64,000 nt of DNA from Planomicrobium okeanokoites (GCF_003428875.1 NZ_QQRS01000007.1:43783-107782); one strand, 5' to 3'; positions 1-9,837 are shown, counted from the stretch's first letter. The notes: generated from the sequence alone by a model not told the origin. Numbers and translations are program-made.

Positions 1-612
1 CATGGACTGGATCTTGGTGAAGTTTATCACGGCATCGCTTTGCAGACATTTACTTATCTGGATGTTGCTTTGACACATTCCGACCGCTGGTTGGGTGAGC
101 AGGCAGAACCGGCGGGAGTGCTGTATTTCCACATGCACAATCCGATGCTGAAATCGACGAAGCTGATGACGGCTGAAGAAGTGGAAGAAGAAATGGCGAG
201 GTCGTTCAAAATGAATGGGCTGGTCGTTGAAGATGAAGAAGTGATCAAAGCGATGGACAATGAAATCGATGGCTATTCGAACATCATTCCGGTGCGGATG
301 AATAAAAACGGCAGCATTTCAAAATCCCAGTCGCGGACAGTAAGTAAAGATGATATGGAAGTCATCCGCCGATTCGTGCGGAGCAAACACCAGGATGCGG
401 GCAACGGAATATTGGACGGCGTCACTTCCATTACACCATATAAGGTGAAAGATGATACGCCATGCCAATTCTGTTCTTACCGGTCGATTTGCCAATTTGA
501 CCCATCAGATCCGGAACAGACATACCGCAAACTGCCGTCTTTATCATCCGATAAGGCTGTTGAATTGATTCGAAAGGAGACTGGCGACCATGATTCCGAC
601 AAAACCGAATGA
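1..612 (+). CDS. addB: AddB, C-terminal part (ATP-dependent deoxyribonuclease subunit B)
   Basis: The reading frame is open from base 1, so only the last 203 residues are present and the start lies outside the window. AddB partners AddA in the RecBCD-like helicase-nuclease that resects double-strand breaks; its C-terminal nuclease domain carries an iron-sulfur cluster. Three cysteines of the cluster-binding pattern C-x2-C-x5-C are visible at fragment residues 155, 158 and 164 (PCQFCSYRSIC). The gene overlaps addA by 23 bases, as expected for a translationally coupled addB-addA pair. Identification rests on the cluster motif plus the adjoining addA. Confidence 0.93.
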   Translation, partial: HGLDLGEVYHGIALQTFTYLDVALTHSDRWLGEQAEPAGVLYFHMHNPMLKSTKLMTAEEVEEEMARSFKMNGLVVEDEEVIKAMDNEIDGYSNIIPVRMNKNGSISKSQSRTVSKDDMEVIRRFVRSKHQDAGNGILDGVTSITPYKVKDDTPCQFCSYRSICQFDPSDPEQTYRKLPSLSSDKAVELIRKETGDHDSDKTE

Positions 613-3600
613 TGCCACCTGGACCGATGAACAATGGCAGGCAATCTGGGCAAAAGGGCAGGATATGCTGGTCTCAGCAGCTGCCGGCTCTGGCAAAACG
701 GCGGTTCTGATCAACCGCATGATTGAAAAGGTGCTGGATGAGAACGAGCCGATTTCAGTCGATGAACTGCTGGTTGTCACGTTCACCAATGCCTCAGCAG
801 CTGAAATGCGCCACCGAATGTCGAAGGCGCTGGAAAAAGCGGTGACTGAAAATCCGGAATCGAAACATTTAAGGCAGCAGCTGCGCCTTATTAATAAAGC
901 ACAGATTTCCACGCTGCATTCTTTCTGCCTCTCGGTAGTGAAACAATACGCCTATCTTCTTGAAATAGATCCCGGGTTCCGGATTGCCGGGGATACAGAG
1001 GCGGCGCTGCTGCGTGACGATGTGCTCGAAGCTGTTCTTGAAGCAGCTTACGAAGGTGAAAATGCGGAGGCAGTTTACCGCCTGGCCGACAGTTTTACAT
1101 CAGACCGCAGCGACCAGGCGATGGAAGTGCTGGTCAGTAAGCTGTATGACTATTCACGCGTTCATCCCAATCCTGAATATTGGCTGCAGCAAGTTCCCGC
1201 GCTCTACGATGTGCCAGATAAAGCGGTAATCGACGAGCTGCCGTTTATCGGTGATCTGAAAATGACGATCCGCCATGCCTTTGAAGAGGCGCTGCAACTG
1301 ACAAGAGATGGAATTGATATTGCTCAGCAGCCGGATGGACCGGCAATCCTGGCCGATACTTTTGAAATGGATTCGGAATTGATCAAGTCGGCAATTGCCG
1401 ACTTGGACCGCTCCTGGAACGATATTTATGAATTTTCACAGCGCATCATCTGGCAAAAAGCAGGGAGCATCAAGAAGGATTCATGCGACCCTGTCCTGGC
1501 GGATGAAGCAAAAGCGCTGCGCAATGAAGTGAAGAAGATAGTTAAAGGCATAACGGATGCTTATTTTATCCGCAAGCCGTCCAGGTTATTGGACGAAATG
1601 CGCGAAATGGCCCCGTTGATGCAAACATTGGTGGATTTGACGAAACGTTTCGCTGAGCAATATAAAGCCCTGAAAGTGGACCGCGCCATTGTGGATTTTT
1701 CAGATTTGGAGCATTATGCGCTCGAAATTCTAAGTGAAGATGGAGAACCCTCTCCTATCGCAAAAGAATACCGAAGCCGGTTCAAAGAAATACTGGTGGA
1801 TGAATATCAGGATACGAACATGCTGCAGGAAACGATATTGGGTCTGGTGAAATCAGGCGGCGAACAAGACGGCAACCTTTTTATGGTAGGGGACGTAAAG
1901 CAGTCGATCTACAGATTCAGACTGGCTGAACCGATGCTGTTTCTGGGAAAATACGGCCGTTTCACCAAAGAAGCGCAAGGGACAGGCATGAGCATCGACC
2001 TCAATGCCAATTTCCGCAGCCGAAAAGAGATCCTGGATGGCACCAATTATATTTTTTCTCAGATAATGGGGGAACGGGTCGGTGAGATCGAATATGACGA
2101 AGCCGCCGCTTTAAAACATAAAGCACCTTATCCCGACAATGAAACACCGATTGAACTGGCGTTGATCCATGAACCCGAAATGGAGGAAGAACAGGCTGAA
2201 GAATCGGAAGACCTGGCTAAATCCCAATGGGAAGCAAGATACATCGCCGCGAAGATCCGTGAATTGATGGAGCGTGAAACGTATGTGCACGATCCATGGA
2301 CCAATGAAAAGCGGCCACTGGAGTATCGTGACATTGTAGTGCTAATGCGTTCAATGACATGGTCGGGTGATTTTGACGATGAATTCAAAATGGCGGGGAT
2401 TCCTTTGTATACGGAATTGGCAGGCGGTTATTTCGATGCCCTGGAAGTGATGATCATGATGAACACACTTCGGGTCATCGACAATCCGTATCAGGATGTG
2501 CCGCTTGTTTCAGTATTGCGTGCACCGTTTATCGGCCTGCGCGAAAACGAGCTTGCTGAAATACGGCTGGCTGCTCCACAGGCGACTTTCTATGATGCCG
2601 TCAAATCGTTCATCCGGAGCGGCACCGGCATCGACAGGGAAGCTGCTGAAAAATTACAGCGCTTCATGCTGCAACTGGAAGACTGGAGGAATCTCGCCCG
2701 CCGAGGCTCACTGGCGGAATTGATCTGGCAGGTATATCTTGATACCAATTATTACGAGATGGTCGGCTCCATGTCGAACGGCAAGCAGCGGCAGGCGAAT
2801 CTGCGGGCACTTCACGACAGGGCTTTGGAATATGAGAAAACATCATTCCGTGGCTTATTCCGCTTCCTGCGTTTCATCGACCGGATGCGTGAACGCGGTG
2901 ATGATCTTGGAACTGCCAGATCGCTCAGTGAAAAAGAGAATGTGGTCCGGCTGATGACCGTCCATAAGTCGAAAGGTCTTGAATTCCCTGTAGTCTTTTT
3001 TGCGGGCACTGGAAGGTCTTTCAATGAAATGGACTTTCGCAAATCCTATATGTTTGACCAGGACTATGGTTTAGCCGTCAAAGCGGTCAATCCCGAGACC
3101 CGGGTGGAATATACCTCGTTGCCGTTTCTTGCCGTGAAAGAAAGAAAGCAATTGCAGATGAAAGCGGAAGAAATGAGAGTTTTATATGTAGCGATGACCC
3201 GTGCTAAAGAGCGGCTGTTCCTGACAGCTTCCGTGAAAGATCCCGAATCTCTTTTCGAACGCTGGAAAATGGCGTCATCTGATGTCAGACTGCCGGATTT
3301 CGTCCGTTCGCGGGCCAAAGGCTATCTGGATTGGCTCGGTCCGGCAATAGCTCGGCATCCGGATGCCGAAGGATTGATGAACCGATCCGGAATCCTCTTG
3401 CCGCACCATTCGAAATTTCAGGTCGAACTTGTCGAGAGCCAATCGCTTCTGCCGGCGCCGCTAGTATTTGAGGAGCTGTCGCCGATGCAGGGCGAGCTGC
3501 AGGACCTGGAAACTGAAATCAGAAACAGATTCGATTTTCGCTATCCGCATCAGCAATCAGTAGAAAAACGTTCCAAACAATCAGTGTCGGAGATGAAACG

Positions 3601-4204
3601 TCTGCAGATGCTGCAGCGTCTTGATGAGCCGGAATCATTTATTCAAAGCATCGGTCCTTCCAAGCGTACTCTGCATGACCGTCCTGATTTTCTGCAGGAA
3701 AAACGTCTTGCCGCATCCGATATCGGGACAGCTGTCCACTCGCTGATGCAGCATATTCCGCTGGATAAAAAGTTGTCCGCTGCAGAAATAACCGAACAGA
3801 TTGAAACGCTCGTCGGCATGGAAATTCTGTCACGTGAAGAAGGAAGAGCTATAAGGATGCGGGAAATTGCAGCGTTTTACTCAAGTGATACAGCCCGCAG
3901 GTTAATGGAGGCGAAACAAATTAAAAGGGAAGTCCCCTTTACCTATGCGAAGGAAGACGAGGAAGGCGATTATCAGATCATCCAAGGGATTGTCGATTGT
4001 CTTTTCGAAGAGGAAGACGGCTGGGTGCTGCTGGATTACAAGACGGACCGGCTCTATCAGATTGAAGACGTCCAGTCGGAAATGTCAGCCCGTTATGAAG
4101 TTCAATTGACGGTTTATACTGAAGCTGTTGAAGCAATTTTAAAAGTACCGATCAAAGAAAAACTGCTGTATCTGTTTTCGGCGGAAAAAGAGGTAAGAAT
4201 TTAG
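590..4204 (+). CDS. addA: AddA helicase-nuclease subunit
   Basis: 1204 residues, close to the usual AddA length. AddA is the superfamily 1A 3'-5' helicase and nuclease subunit of AddAB, which processes double-strand ends for RecA. A Walker A motif (AAGSGKTA) lies at about residues 31-38, the UvrD-type motif II (VDEYQD) near 402-407, helicase motif VI (YVAMTRAKERL) near 865, and the C-terminal nuclease motif DYKTD starts near residue 1149. The ATG at 590 has a good AAAGGAG site at about 572-578 and lies inside the end of addB, implying coupling. In B. subtilis sbcD and sbcC follow; here a DUF418 gene does. Confidence 0.97.
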   Translation: MIPTKPNDATWTDEQWQAIWAKGQDMLVSAAAGSGKTAVLINRMIEKVLDENEPISVDELLVVTFTNASAAEMRHRMSKALEKAVTENPESKHLRQQLRLINKAQISTLHSFCLSVVKQYAYLLEIDPGFRIAGDTEAALLRDDVLEAVLEAAYEGENAEAVYRLADSFTSDRSDQAMEVLVSKLYDYSRVHPNPEYWLQQVPALYDVPDKAVIDELPFIGDLKMTIRHAFEEALQLTRDGIDIAQQPDGPAILADTFEMDSELIKSAIADLDRSWNDIYEFSQRIIWQKAGSIKKDSCDPVLADEAKALRNEVKKIVKGITDAYFIRKPSRLLDEMREMAPLMQTLVDLTKRFAEQYKALKVDRAIVDFSDLEHYALEILSEDGEPSPIAKEYRSRFKEILVDEYQDTNMLQETILGLVKSGGEQDGNLFMVGDVKQSIYRFRLAEPMLFLGKYGRFTKEAQGTGMSIDLNANFRSRKEILDGTNYIFSQIMGERVGEIEYDEAAALKHKAPYPDNETPIELALIHEPEMEEEQAEESEDLAKSQWEARYIAAKIRELMERETYVHDPWTNEKRPLEYRDIVVLMRSMTWSGDFDDEFKMAGIPLYTELAGGYFDALEVMIMMNTLRVIDNPYQDVPLVSVLRAPFIGLRENELAEIRLAAPQATFYDAVKSFIRSGTGIDREAAEKLQRFMLQLEDWRNLARRGSLAELIWQVYLDTNYYEMVGSMSNGKQRQANLRALHDRALEYEKTSFRGLFRFLRFIDRMRERGDDLGTARSLSEKENVVRLMTVHKSKGLEFPVVFFAGTGRSFNEMDFRKSYMFDQDYGLAVKAVNPETRVEYTSLPFLAVKERKQLQMKAEEMRVLYVAMTRAKERLFLTASVKDPESLFERWKMASSDVRLPDFVRSRAKGYLDWLGPAIARHPDAEGLMNRSGILLPHHSKFQVELVESQSLLPAPLVFEELSPMQGELQDLETEIRNRFDFRYPHQQSVEKRSKQSVSEMKRLQMLQRLDEPESFIQSIGPSKRTLHDRPDFLQEKRLAASDIGTAVHSLMQHIPLDKKLSAAEITEQIETLVGMEILSREEGRAIRMREIAAFYSSDTARRLMEAKQIKREVPFTYAKEDEEGDYQIIQGIVDCLFEEEDGWVLLDYKTDRLYQIEDVQSEMSARYEVQLTVYTEAVEAILKVPIKEKLLYLFSAEKEVRI

Positions 4205-4214
4205 GGGGATTTTT

Positions 4215-5393
4215 GTGAGATTACAACCTGTGGCTCTGGATGAACGTGTGGAAGCGATCGATTTGATGAGAGGATTCGCCTTGCTGGGCATTCTTCTTAT
4301 CAATATGCTGGCTTTTCATTCACCGCTTTATTATATAGACCCGTATACATGGTTTGACGCTCCTGGGGATACAGCGACATTTTCTTTTCTTGATGTATTC
4401 GTCCAGGCCAGTTTCTATCCGTTATTCGCTATGCTTTTTGGATACGGATTGGGCATGCAATTTTTAAGGGCGGAGGAAAGGAACAGATCATTTGCGCCAA
4501 TGGCGGTAAAACGGCTGTCAGTGCTGCTGATTTTCGGTATTCTGCACGCATTTCTCATTTGGTATGGGGATATTCTGATCACATACGCAATCATGGGGTT
4601 CCTGCTGATCGGCATGATCCGGCTTGAGTCAAAATGGCTGCTGTCGCTGGGCGTCATCATATATGTGATTCCCCAGACTTTATTGCTTGTCATGATGTTT
4701 GCGGCGGTAGCGCTGGATTCGAGCTTTTATGTCGGAATCCAGCAAGTGCAGAACTCGATTGCCGCCTACGGAGGAGGCACGTTCGCCGAAATTTTCCGGC
4801 AGCGTTTTGATGACTGGATGTATGGCAATAATCCGTTGAATTACATCATCTTGATTGTTACAATTCTGCCCCTTACGATGATTGGCGCAGCTGCAGCCAA
4901 ATGGCAGCTGATCGAACGCACGAAAGAATTGAAGAAATTATGGATTGCGCTTATGGCGGCAGGATTAATTGCTGGTTTGTTGCTGAAACTGACCCCTTAT
5001 ATTTTCGGCCCGAATATCGCGCTGACTTTCTTACAGGAAATTTTTGGTGGACCGCTGCTTGCGGTAAGCTATGCAGCGATCATAGCGCTCCTTGCACAAA
5101 GTGACGGAACTCGGAAGTTGCTCCGGCCATTGACTAAAGTGGGCCGGATGTCGATGACAACATATATCATGCAATCACTTATCGCTACGACAATCTTCTA
5201 CTCATATGGATTAGGTCTATACGGACAGGTCAGCCTTCTGACCGGGACATTGATGGCATTCGGCATCTTTGCATTGCAATTGATTTTTGCCGAAATCTGG
5301 CTGACCAAATTCAGCCAGGGACCGCTGGAAATTTTCTGGCGAAAGGTGACGTATGGATTAAATTTCGAAAAAAGCAACAAATCGAATAATTAA
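4215..5393 (+). CDS. DUF418 family membrane protein (YeiB-like)
   Basis: 392 residues starting at GTG, with GGGGGA a few bases upstream and only 10 bases after addA, so it is probably cotranscribed with it. The protein is very hydrophobic with many predicted membrane segments. Near the N-terminus it has the typical opening of this family (ERVEAIDLMRGFALLGILLIN), and its C-terminal third resembles the DUF418 domain (KVGRMSMTTYIMQSL and GPLEIFWRKVTYG). Members are inner-membrane proteins of unknown biochemical function, thought to be related to acyltransferase-3-like proteins. The family call is firm; the function is unknown. Confidence 0.85.
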   Translation: MRLQPVALDERVEAIDLMRGFALLGILLINMLAFHSPLYYIDPYTWFDAPGDTATFSFLDVFVQASFYPLFAMLFGYGLGMQFLRAEERNRSFAPMAVKRLSVLLIFGILHAFLIWYGDILITYAIMGFLLIGMIRLESKWLLSLGVIIYVIPQTLLLVMMFAAVALDSSFYVGIQQVQNSIAAYGGGTFAEIFRQRFDDWMYGNNPLNYIILIVTILPLTMIGAAAAKWQLIERTKELKKLWIALMAAGLIAGLLLKLTPYIFGPNIALTFLQEIFGGPLLAVSYAAIIALLAQSDGTRKLLRPLTKVGRMSMTTYIMQSLIATTIFYSYGLGLYGQVSLLTGTLMAFGIFALQLIFAEIWLTKFSQGPLEIFWRKVTYGLNFEKSNKSNN

Positions 5394-5435
5394 TGTGTAT
5401 AATTAATGGAACCAAAGAAAAGGAGTGTTTATTAA

Positions 5436-6335
5436 ATGAAGCTGTTATCATTTCGCTATGAAGGAAAAGAAGCATTCGGACCAAAAGTGAAAAAAGAAGA
5501 AGCCGTTTGGGATGTCTTAAAAATCCAGAATGAACTTGGTGTTCTTCCGTCTTTTCCGGCACAGCTGATTGAAGGATTATCACAGGGAGTGGAATTTGTT
5601 GAGCAAATCCGCAAGTTGGCGGATGCAGCAGCCCAAACGGAAAATCCCGCTGATTTCAAACACTCTTTTTCGGATATCGAATGGCTGGCACCCGTGCCGC
5701 GCCCACCTAAAAATGTACTGTGCGTAGGCAGAAATTATTCTGAACATGCCAAAGAGATGGGCGGTGAGGCGCCTGTTGATCTGGTCGTCTTTACGAAATC
5801 CCCTGCAGCTATTGCTGCTGACCATGAAACTGTGCCAGTCCATAGCGGCTTAACGGATTCCTATGATTATGAAGGAGAGCTTGCTGTTATAATTGGAAAA
5901 GGCGGCAGTTCCATCCCGAAACAGATGGCTTACGACCATGTCTTCGGATATACGATTGCAAACGATATGACAGCGCGGGATCTTCAATCGAAACATCAAC
6001 AGTATTTCCTGGGCAAAAGCCTGGTTAAATCCTGTCCGATGGGACCTTATATTGTAACGAAAGACGAAATACCGCAATCGCAGAATCTGTCGATTGTCAC
6101 TAAAGTCAATGAAGAAATACGCCAGAATGGCAATACGAAAGATATGATCCGAAGAGTGGATGACCTTATTTCGGAGATTTCAAAATACACGCCGCTTGAA
6201 CCGGGTGATGTCATCTTGACTGGGACGCCGGCTGGTGTCGGGAAAGGCTTCAATCCCCCGAAATTCCTGAAAGCCGGAGATACAGTGAAGATTTCAATTG
6301 AATCAATCGGAACACTCGTCACACATTTGTCATAG
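5436..6335 (+). CDS. yisK: Fumarylacetoacetate hydrolase family protein, YisK type
   Basis: 299 residues. FAH-fold enzymes act on C-C bonds of oxo-acids; B. subtilis YisK is known to have oxaloacetate decarboxylase activity. The core motifs are visible: the GRNYSEHAKEMG opening of the catalytic domain, the metal-binding region DYEGELAVIIGKG, NDMTARDLQ, and the closing GDVILTGTPAGVGKGF segment. ATG at 5436 follows AAAAGGAGTG. A separate promoter is likely because a good -10 (TATAAT, 5398-5403) lies just upstream, although no convincing -35 was found. yisL follows, as in B. subtilis. Confidence 0.9.
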   Translation: MKLLSFRYEGKEAFGPKVKKEEAVWDVLKIQNELGVLPSFPAQLIEGLSQGVEFVEQIRKLADAAAQTENPADFKHSFSDIEWLAPVPRPPKNVLCVGRNYSEHAKEMGGEAPVDLVVFTKSPAAIAADHETVPVHSGLTDSYDYEGELAVIIGKGGSSIPKQMAYDHVFGYTIANDMTARDLQSKHQQYFLGKSLVKSCPMGPYIVTKDEIPQSQNLSIVTKVNEEIRQNGNTKDMIRRVDDLISEISKYTPLEPGDVILTGTPAGVGKGFNPPKFLKAGDTVKISIESIGTLVTHLS

Positions 6336-6404
6336 CACCTCCTTGCTGCCAGCAGTGAAAATTATGGTAGACTATAGGAGAACTATATCAAAAGAGGTGA
6401 CGAA

Positions 6405-6779
6405 TTGGACTTTTTAACTGAAACTACACATCTTCACATCACGACTTGGGTCATTGCTATTCTGCTTTTCGTAATAGCTGCATTCATGGCCCCTGAAAGC
6501 AAAGGACGCAAAATTATCCATATGATTCTGCGCTTGTTCTATATTCTGGTCATCATTACCGGGTTGGCGTTATTCATAGCACACTCATCATTTGATGCCA
6601 TGCAATATGGAATGAAATTCCTGTTCGGCCTATTGACCATCGGTATGATGGAAATGGTGCTGGTACGCGGCAAAAAAGGGAAATCCGTGACTATGTTCTG
6701 GATCCTGTTTGCTGTATTCCTGGCAGTAACCATGTTCTACGGCTTTAAATTACCGATCGGCTTCAGATTTTTAGCTTAA
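6405..6779 (+). CDS. yisL: YisL family membrane protein (DUF1516)
   Basis: 124 residues from a TTG start preceded by AGAGGTGA. It is a small hydrophobic protein with about four predicted membrane segments and a conserved-looking core (FLFGLLTIGMMEMVLVR). The match to YisL rests on size, topology and its position directly after yisK, the same arrangement as B. subtilis. No biochemical function is known for the family. A strong hairpin terminator follows directly. Confidence 0.85.
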   Translation: MDFLTETTHLHITTWVIAILLFVIAAFMAPESKGRKIIHMILRLFYILVIITGLALFIAHSSFDAMQYGMKFLFGLLTIGMMEMVLVRGKKGKSVTMFWILFAVFLAVTMFYGFKLPIGFRFLA

Positions 6780-6783
6780 TAAA

Positions 6784-6815
6784 AAAGACGGATGCCCACG
6801 TGGCATCCTTTTTTT
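6784..6815 (+). terminator. Rho-independent terminator after yisL
   Basis: A 7-bp GGATGCC/GGCATCC stem (6790-6796 with 6802-6808) with a short loop and a seven-T tract. It closes the yisK-yisL unit. Confidence 0.9.
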
Positions 6816-6965
6816 ATGGGGAAATTTTCTTCAGCATTCACAGTTTAGACGAAACTGTTGAACCGCACAGCGAATTCATTCATCTTTAAATAGCAGGGGG
6901 GACGGTAGTTTGTTAAAATAGACCGAGTGGCATGCAATAAACCCTCATTGAAGGAGGACATAGGA

Positions 6966-8435
6966 TTGAAAGCGAAATGGATTTCCGGTATCTTGAGCAT
7001 GATGCTGTTGCTGGGCATAGCAGCTCCCGCATCGGCAGATGAAACAAGACAAATAGAAGATGAAAGCATATACGATGTACTGGTCGATCGGTACTTCAAT
7101 AAGCAGCTCGCAAATGATTTTGAGGTAAATGCGACAGATCCTTCCGCATTCAACGGTGGAGATTTTGCGGGGCTGTCGAGTGAGATTCTCCATATTAATG
7201 ATATGGGCTTTACCGTCCTGTCGATAGGATCGGTGTTTGCTTCAGCTACATACGACGGTAAAGAAGTGATCGATTACAGCCAATTTGAAAGACATTTTGG
7301 AACTGAAGAAGACTTTGTTGATCTTTTGGAAACTGTCCATGAAAATGAAATGAAACTGATGATCGACATTCCTACTCAGCAACTCAGCAGCCAGCATTTC
7401 TGGTTAAAAGACAACCCGGAATGGTTTATTGAAAATGAAGATGGGACTTATGCGCTGGATACAGCTAACCCTGATGTGCAAGACGCCTTGATAGAAGTTG
7501 TCAGCGGCTTTATTCAGCAATATGAAATTGATGGATTGAGGCTTCAGGAGACAGAGAAATTGGATACAGGCTTTATTAACCGTTTTTCAGAGGAAATTAA
7601 ATCAGTGCGTGATATTTATCTGATCGGCGATGCTGAAATGGAGCCGGTAGAGGGTCTTGATGCGGTTGTTTTGCCTGGCGTCGAGGAAACTTTACGCAAT
7701 AGTTATAAAAACTTTGACCAGGATACATCCGGGTTGCCGGAGTTGATGGAAAATGCTGAAGGGAAATTGATTCAGGCCGATTCACTGCGGGGATCACGCA
7801 TTACTTCTGATATTGTGGAAGCACAGGGGTTCCCGCCGACCCGCATGCGTTTATTGTTCACTCAATTATTGACGATGCCGGGAATTCCAGTTGTCCAATA
7901 TGGTTCAGAGATTGCGATGAACGGAAAAAGCTTGCCGGAATCCCATCAATTGCTGAACATGGCGGTTGAAAAGGAATTGATTGACCACATCAAAAACTTG
8001 AATTCGCTGCGCAACTCGTCGGAGGCTTTGCGGACCGGCGAGCTGGAAGTCATTCACGAAGAAGACGGATGGCTCATCTATAAAAGATCGAACGATGAAG
8101 AAACATGGATCATTGCCATCAATAATTCCTCGAGCACAAGAAACTTCACGATTTCGGCAGATGAAATCGGCAGTGACAAACAGCTGCAGGGATTGTTCGA
8201 AAACGATATTGTCCGCCAGGAAGAGAATGGCGATTATAAAATCACACTGGACCGTGAAATAGCCGAAACTTTCCACGTCATCGACGAACGCGGGTTCAAC
8301 AAAGCTTATATTGCGGCATTGATTGTTCTCTATGTCGTATTTATGATTTTCCTATGGGTGGTCTGGAAAAAAGGCCGCCAGCGAAGAGCGGATGAAGCAG
8401 CTAAAACTGCGAATGAAAAGCAAGGCGAAAATTGA
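6966..8435 (+). CDS. Membrane-anchored GH13 (alpha-amylase)-like protein, probably catalytically inactive
   Basis: 489 residues from a TTG codon with AAGGAGG 8 bases upstream. That start gives a clean signal peptide (MKAKWISGILSMMLLLGIAAPASA). The body follows the GH13 barrel: IYDVLVDRYFN near residue 35, a FNGGDFAGL segment near 62, and the strand-4 element IDGLRL near 188. C-terminal to the barrel there is a beta domain, then one membrane helix near 447-465 and a basic cytoplasmic tail. The catalytic positions are changed: the nucleophile Asp expected after GLRL is Gln194, the acid/base Glu expected after LIG is Asp222, and region I reads IDIPTQQ instead of D-x-V-x-N-H. This suggests an extracytoplasmic, tail-anchored pseudoenzyme, perhaps a glycan-binding or wall-associated protein. 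Confidence 0.75.
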   Translation: MKAKWISGILSMMLLLGIAAPASADETRQIEDESIYDVLVDRYFNKQLANDFEVNATDPSAFNGGDFAGLSSEILHINDMGFTVLSIGSVFASATYDGKEVIDYSQFERHFGTEEDFVDLLETVHENEMKLMIDIPTQQLSSQHFWLKDNPEWFIENEDGTYALDTANPDVQDALIEVVSGFIQQYEIDGLRLQETEKLDTGFINRFSEEIKSVRDIYLIGDAEMEPVEGLDAVVLPGVEETLRNSYKNFDQDTSGLPELMENAEGKLIQADSLRGSRITSDIVEAQGFPPTRMRLLFTQLLTMPGIPVVQYGSEIAMNGKSLPESHQLLNMAVEKELIDHIKNLNSLRNSSEALRTGELEVIHEEDGWLIYKRSNDEETWIIAINNSSSTRNFTISADEIGSDKQLQGLFENDIVRQEENGDYKITLDREIAETFHVIDERGFNKAYIAALIVLYVVFMIFLWVVWKKGRQRRADEAAKTANEKQGEN

Positions 8436-8446
8436 ATAAGTTATAG

Positions 8447-8483
8447 AAAAACGGCACAGAAAGAAAACTTCTGTGCCGTTTTT
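8447..8483. terminator. Bidirectional terminator between the GH13-like gene and cdr
   Basis: A 15-bp perfect stem (AAAAACGGCACAGAA with TTCTGTGCCGTTTTT) with A and T tracts on the two sides, placed between convergent genes. It should work on both strands. Confidence 0.92.
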
Positions 8484-8485
8484 AC

Positions 8486-9823
8486 TTATATTTTTTTATC
8501 TGCCTTATAGCCAGCCATGTTCACAGGATCTTTTGGTGATGAGTAAGGTGGGGCATAGCAGAGTTCAAGCGCTTGAAGATCATCGACGGTCAGCCCTGCA
8601 TACATCGCTGTCGCAATGACATCTATCCGTTTATCCACACCTTTCGTCCCCAGACACTGGGCACCGAAGATTTCCCTGGTATTCGGGTCGTAATGGATTT
8701 TCAATTTCAATTTGCCATGGTCAGGATAATAACCGGCATTTGAATTGCCGTTATGGATGAGAGACACGGATGGAATTTCAAGTTCGCGCAATTTATTTTC
8801 GTTCAAACCGGTCATCGCAGCTGTTAAGCTAAAAATTTTAACGATTGAGGTGCCAAGCAGCCCTTTTTTGGGAATGGATTCACCGTTTATATGCTTAGCG
8901 GCGATATAGGCCTGGCGATGTGCGGGCCAGGCAAGAGGCACGCGTTTCGGTTCACCGGTAACCATATCGAAATTCTCTGACGCGTCCCCGATTGCGTAGA
9001 TTGAGGGGTCATCAGTCTGCATATAATCATTGGTTACGATTCCGCCAGTTTTTCCGATTTCCAGTCCAGCATCTTTAGCCAGACCGACGTTGGGCGCGAG
9101 ACCGACACTCATGATGATGAAATCCGTTTCAAGGACATCCCCATTTGACAGGGTTTGCGAACGTCCATTTATTTCTGTGATATAAGCATTAGTCTGCAGA
9201 TGGATTTCATTCAATAATAATTCCTTTTCAATTTCCCGGGAAATGTCTTCATCAAGGATTGACATGACGTAGTCTGATTTGTGGACCAGATGAACATCGA
9301 TGCCAAGCTCCTTGAGATTTTCCGCCATCTCGAGGCCAATAAAGCCCCCGCCTGAAATGGTGCAGCTTTGTGGATTATTCGAGCGGATATACTCTTTGAT
9401 GGAGAGCATGTCGTTATAGCTCCGCAGAGTGAAAATATTCGCTGTTTCGCTGCCTTTCACTTGTGGCACAATTGCGGTTCCGCCAGGTGCGAGTATCAGT
9501 TTATCGTAACTCTCCTGGAACTCTTCGCCCGTCTCCAAATTTTTTACATGAATACTTTTATCGTCGCGGTCGATCGCCGTCACTTCGTGCTTCAAGTGGA
9601 CATCGATATTGCGTTTTTCATGGAATTGCTCAGGATTGGCCATTAATAAGGATTCTTCGTCTTCAATGACTTCGCCAATTGCATAAGGTGTTCCGCATGC
9701 AGCATAGGACATGACTGAATCCCGGTCGAAAACTTTAATGGTTGCTTCCTTATTATAAAAGCGCAGTTGGCCTGCCGCTGTGGCGCCTCCGCCAACTGCT
9801 CCGACGATCAGGATCTTTTCCAT
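8486..9823 (-). CDS. cdr: CoA-disulfide reductase
   Basis: 445 residues. This FAD-dependent pyridine nucleotide-disulfide oxidoreductase reduces CoA disulfide with NAD(P)H, which matters in Firmicutes that use CoA or bacillithiol as low-molecular-weight thiols. The N-terminal dinucleotide-binding motif (GAVGGGATAA) is followed by the single active-site cysteine Cys43 in SYAACGTPY, the hallmark that separates CoADR and NADH oxidases from two-cysteine reductases. An internal NAD-binding loop (GGGFIGLEMAENL) and the FAD-binding IYAIGDASE are also visible. There is no C-terminal rhodanese domain. An NADH oxidase or persulfide reductase activity cannot be excluded from sequence. It lies 14 bases after yitS on the same strand, so an operon is likely. 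Confidence 0.88.
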   Translation of the reverse strand: MEKILIVGAVGGGATAAGQLRFYNKEATIKVFDRDSVMSYAACGTPYAIGEVIEDEESLLMANPEQFHEKRNIDVHLKHEVTAIDRDDKSIHVKNLETGEEFQESYDKLILAPGGTAIVPQVKGSETANIFTLRSYNDMLSIKEYIRSNNPQSCTISGGGFIGLEMAENLKELGIDVHLVHKSDYVMSILDEDISREIEKELLLNEIHLQTNAYITEINGRSQTLSNGDVLETDFIIMSVGLAPNVGLAKDAGLEIGKTGGIVTNDYMQTDDPSIYAIGDASENFDMVTGEPKRVPLAWPAHRQAYIAAKHINGESIPKKGLLGTSIVKIFSLTAAMTGLNENKLRELEIPSVSLIHNGNSNAGYYPDHGKLKLKIHYDPNTREIFGAQCLGTKGVDKRIDVIATAMYAGLTVDDLQALELCYAPPYSSPKDPVNMAGYKADKKI

Positions 9824-9837
9824 CCAACAGCACCCCT

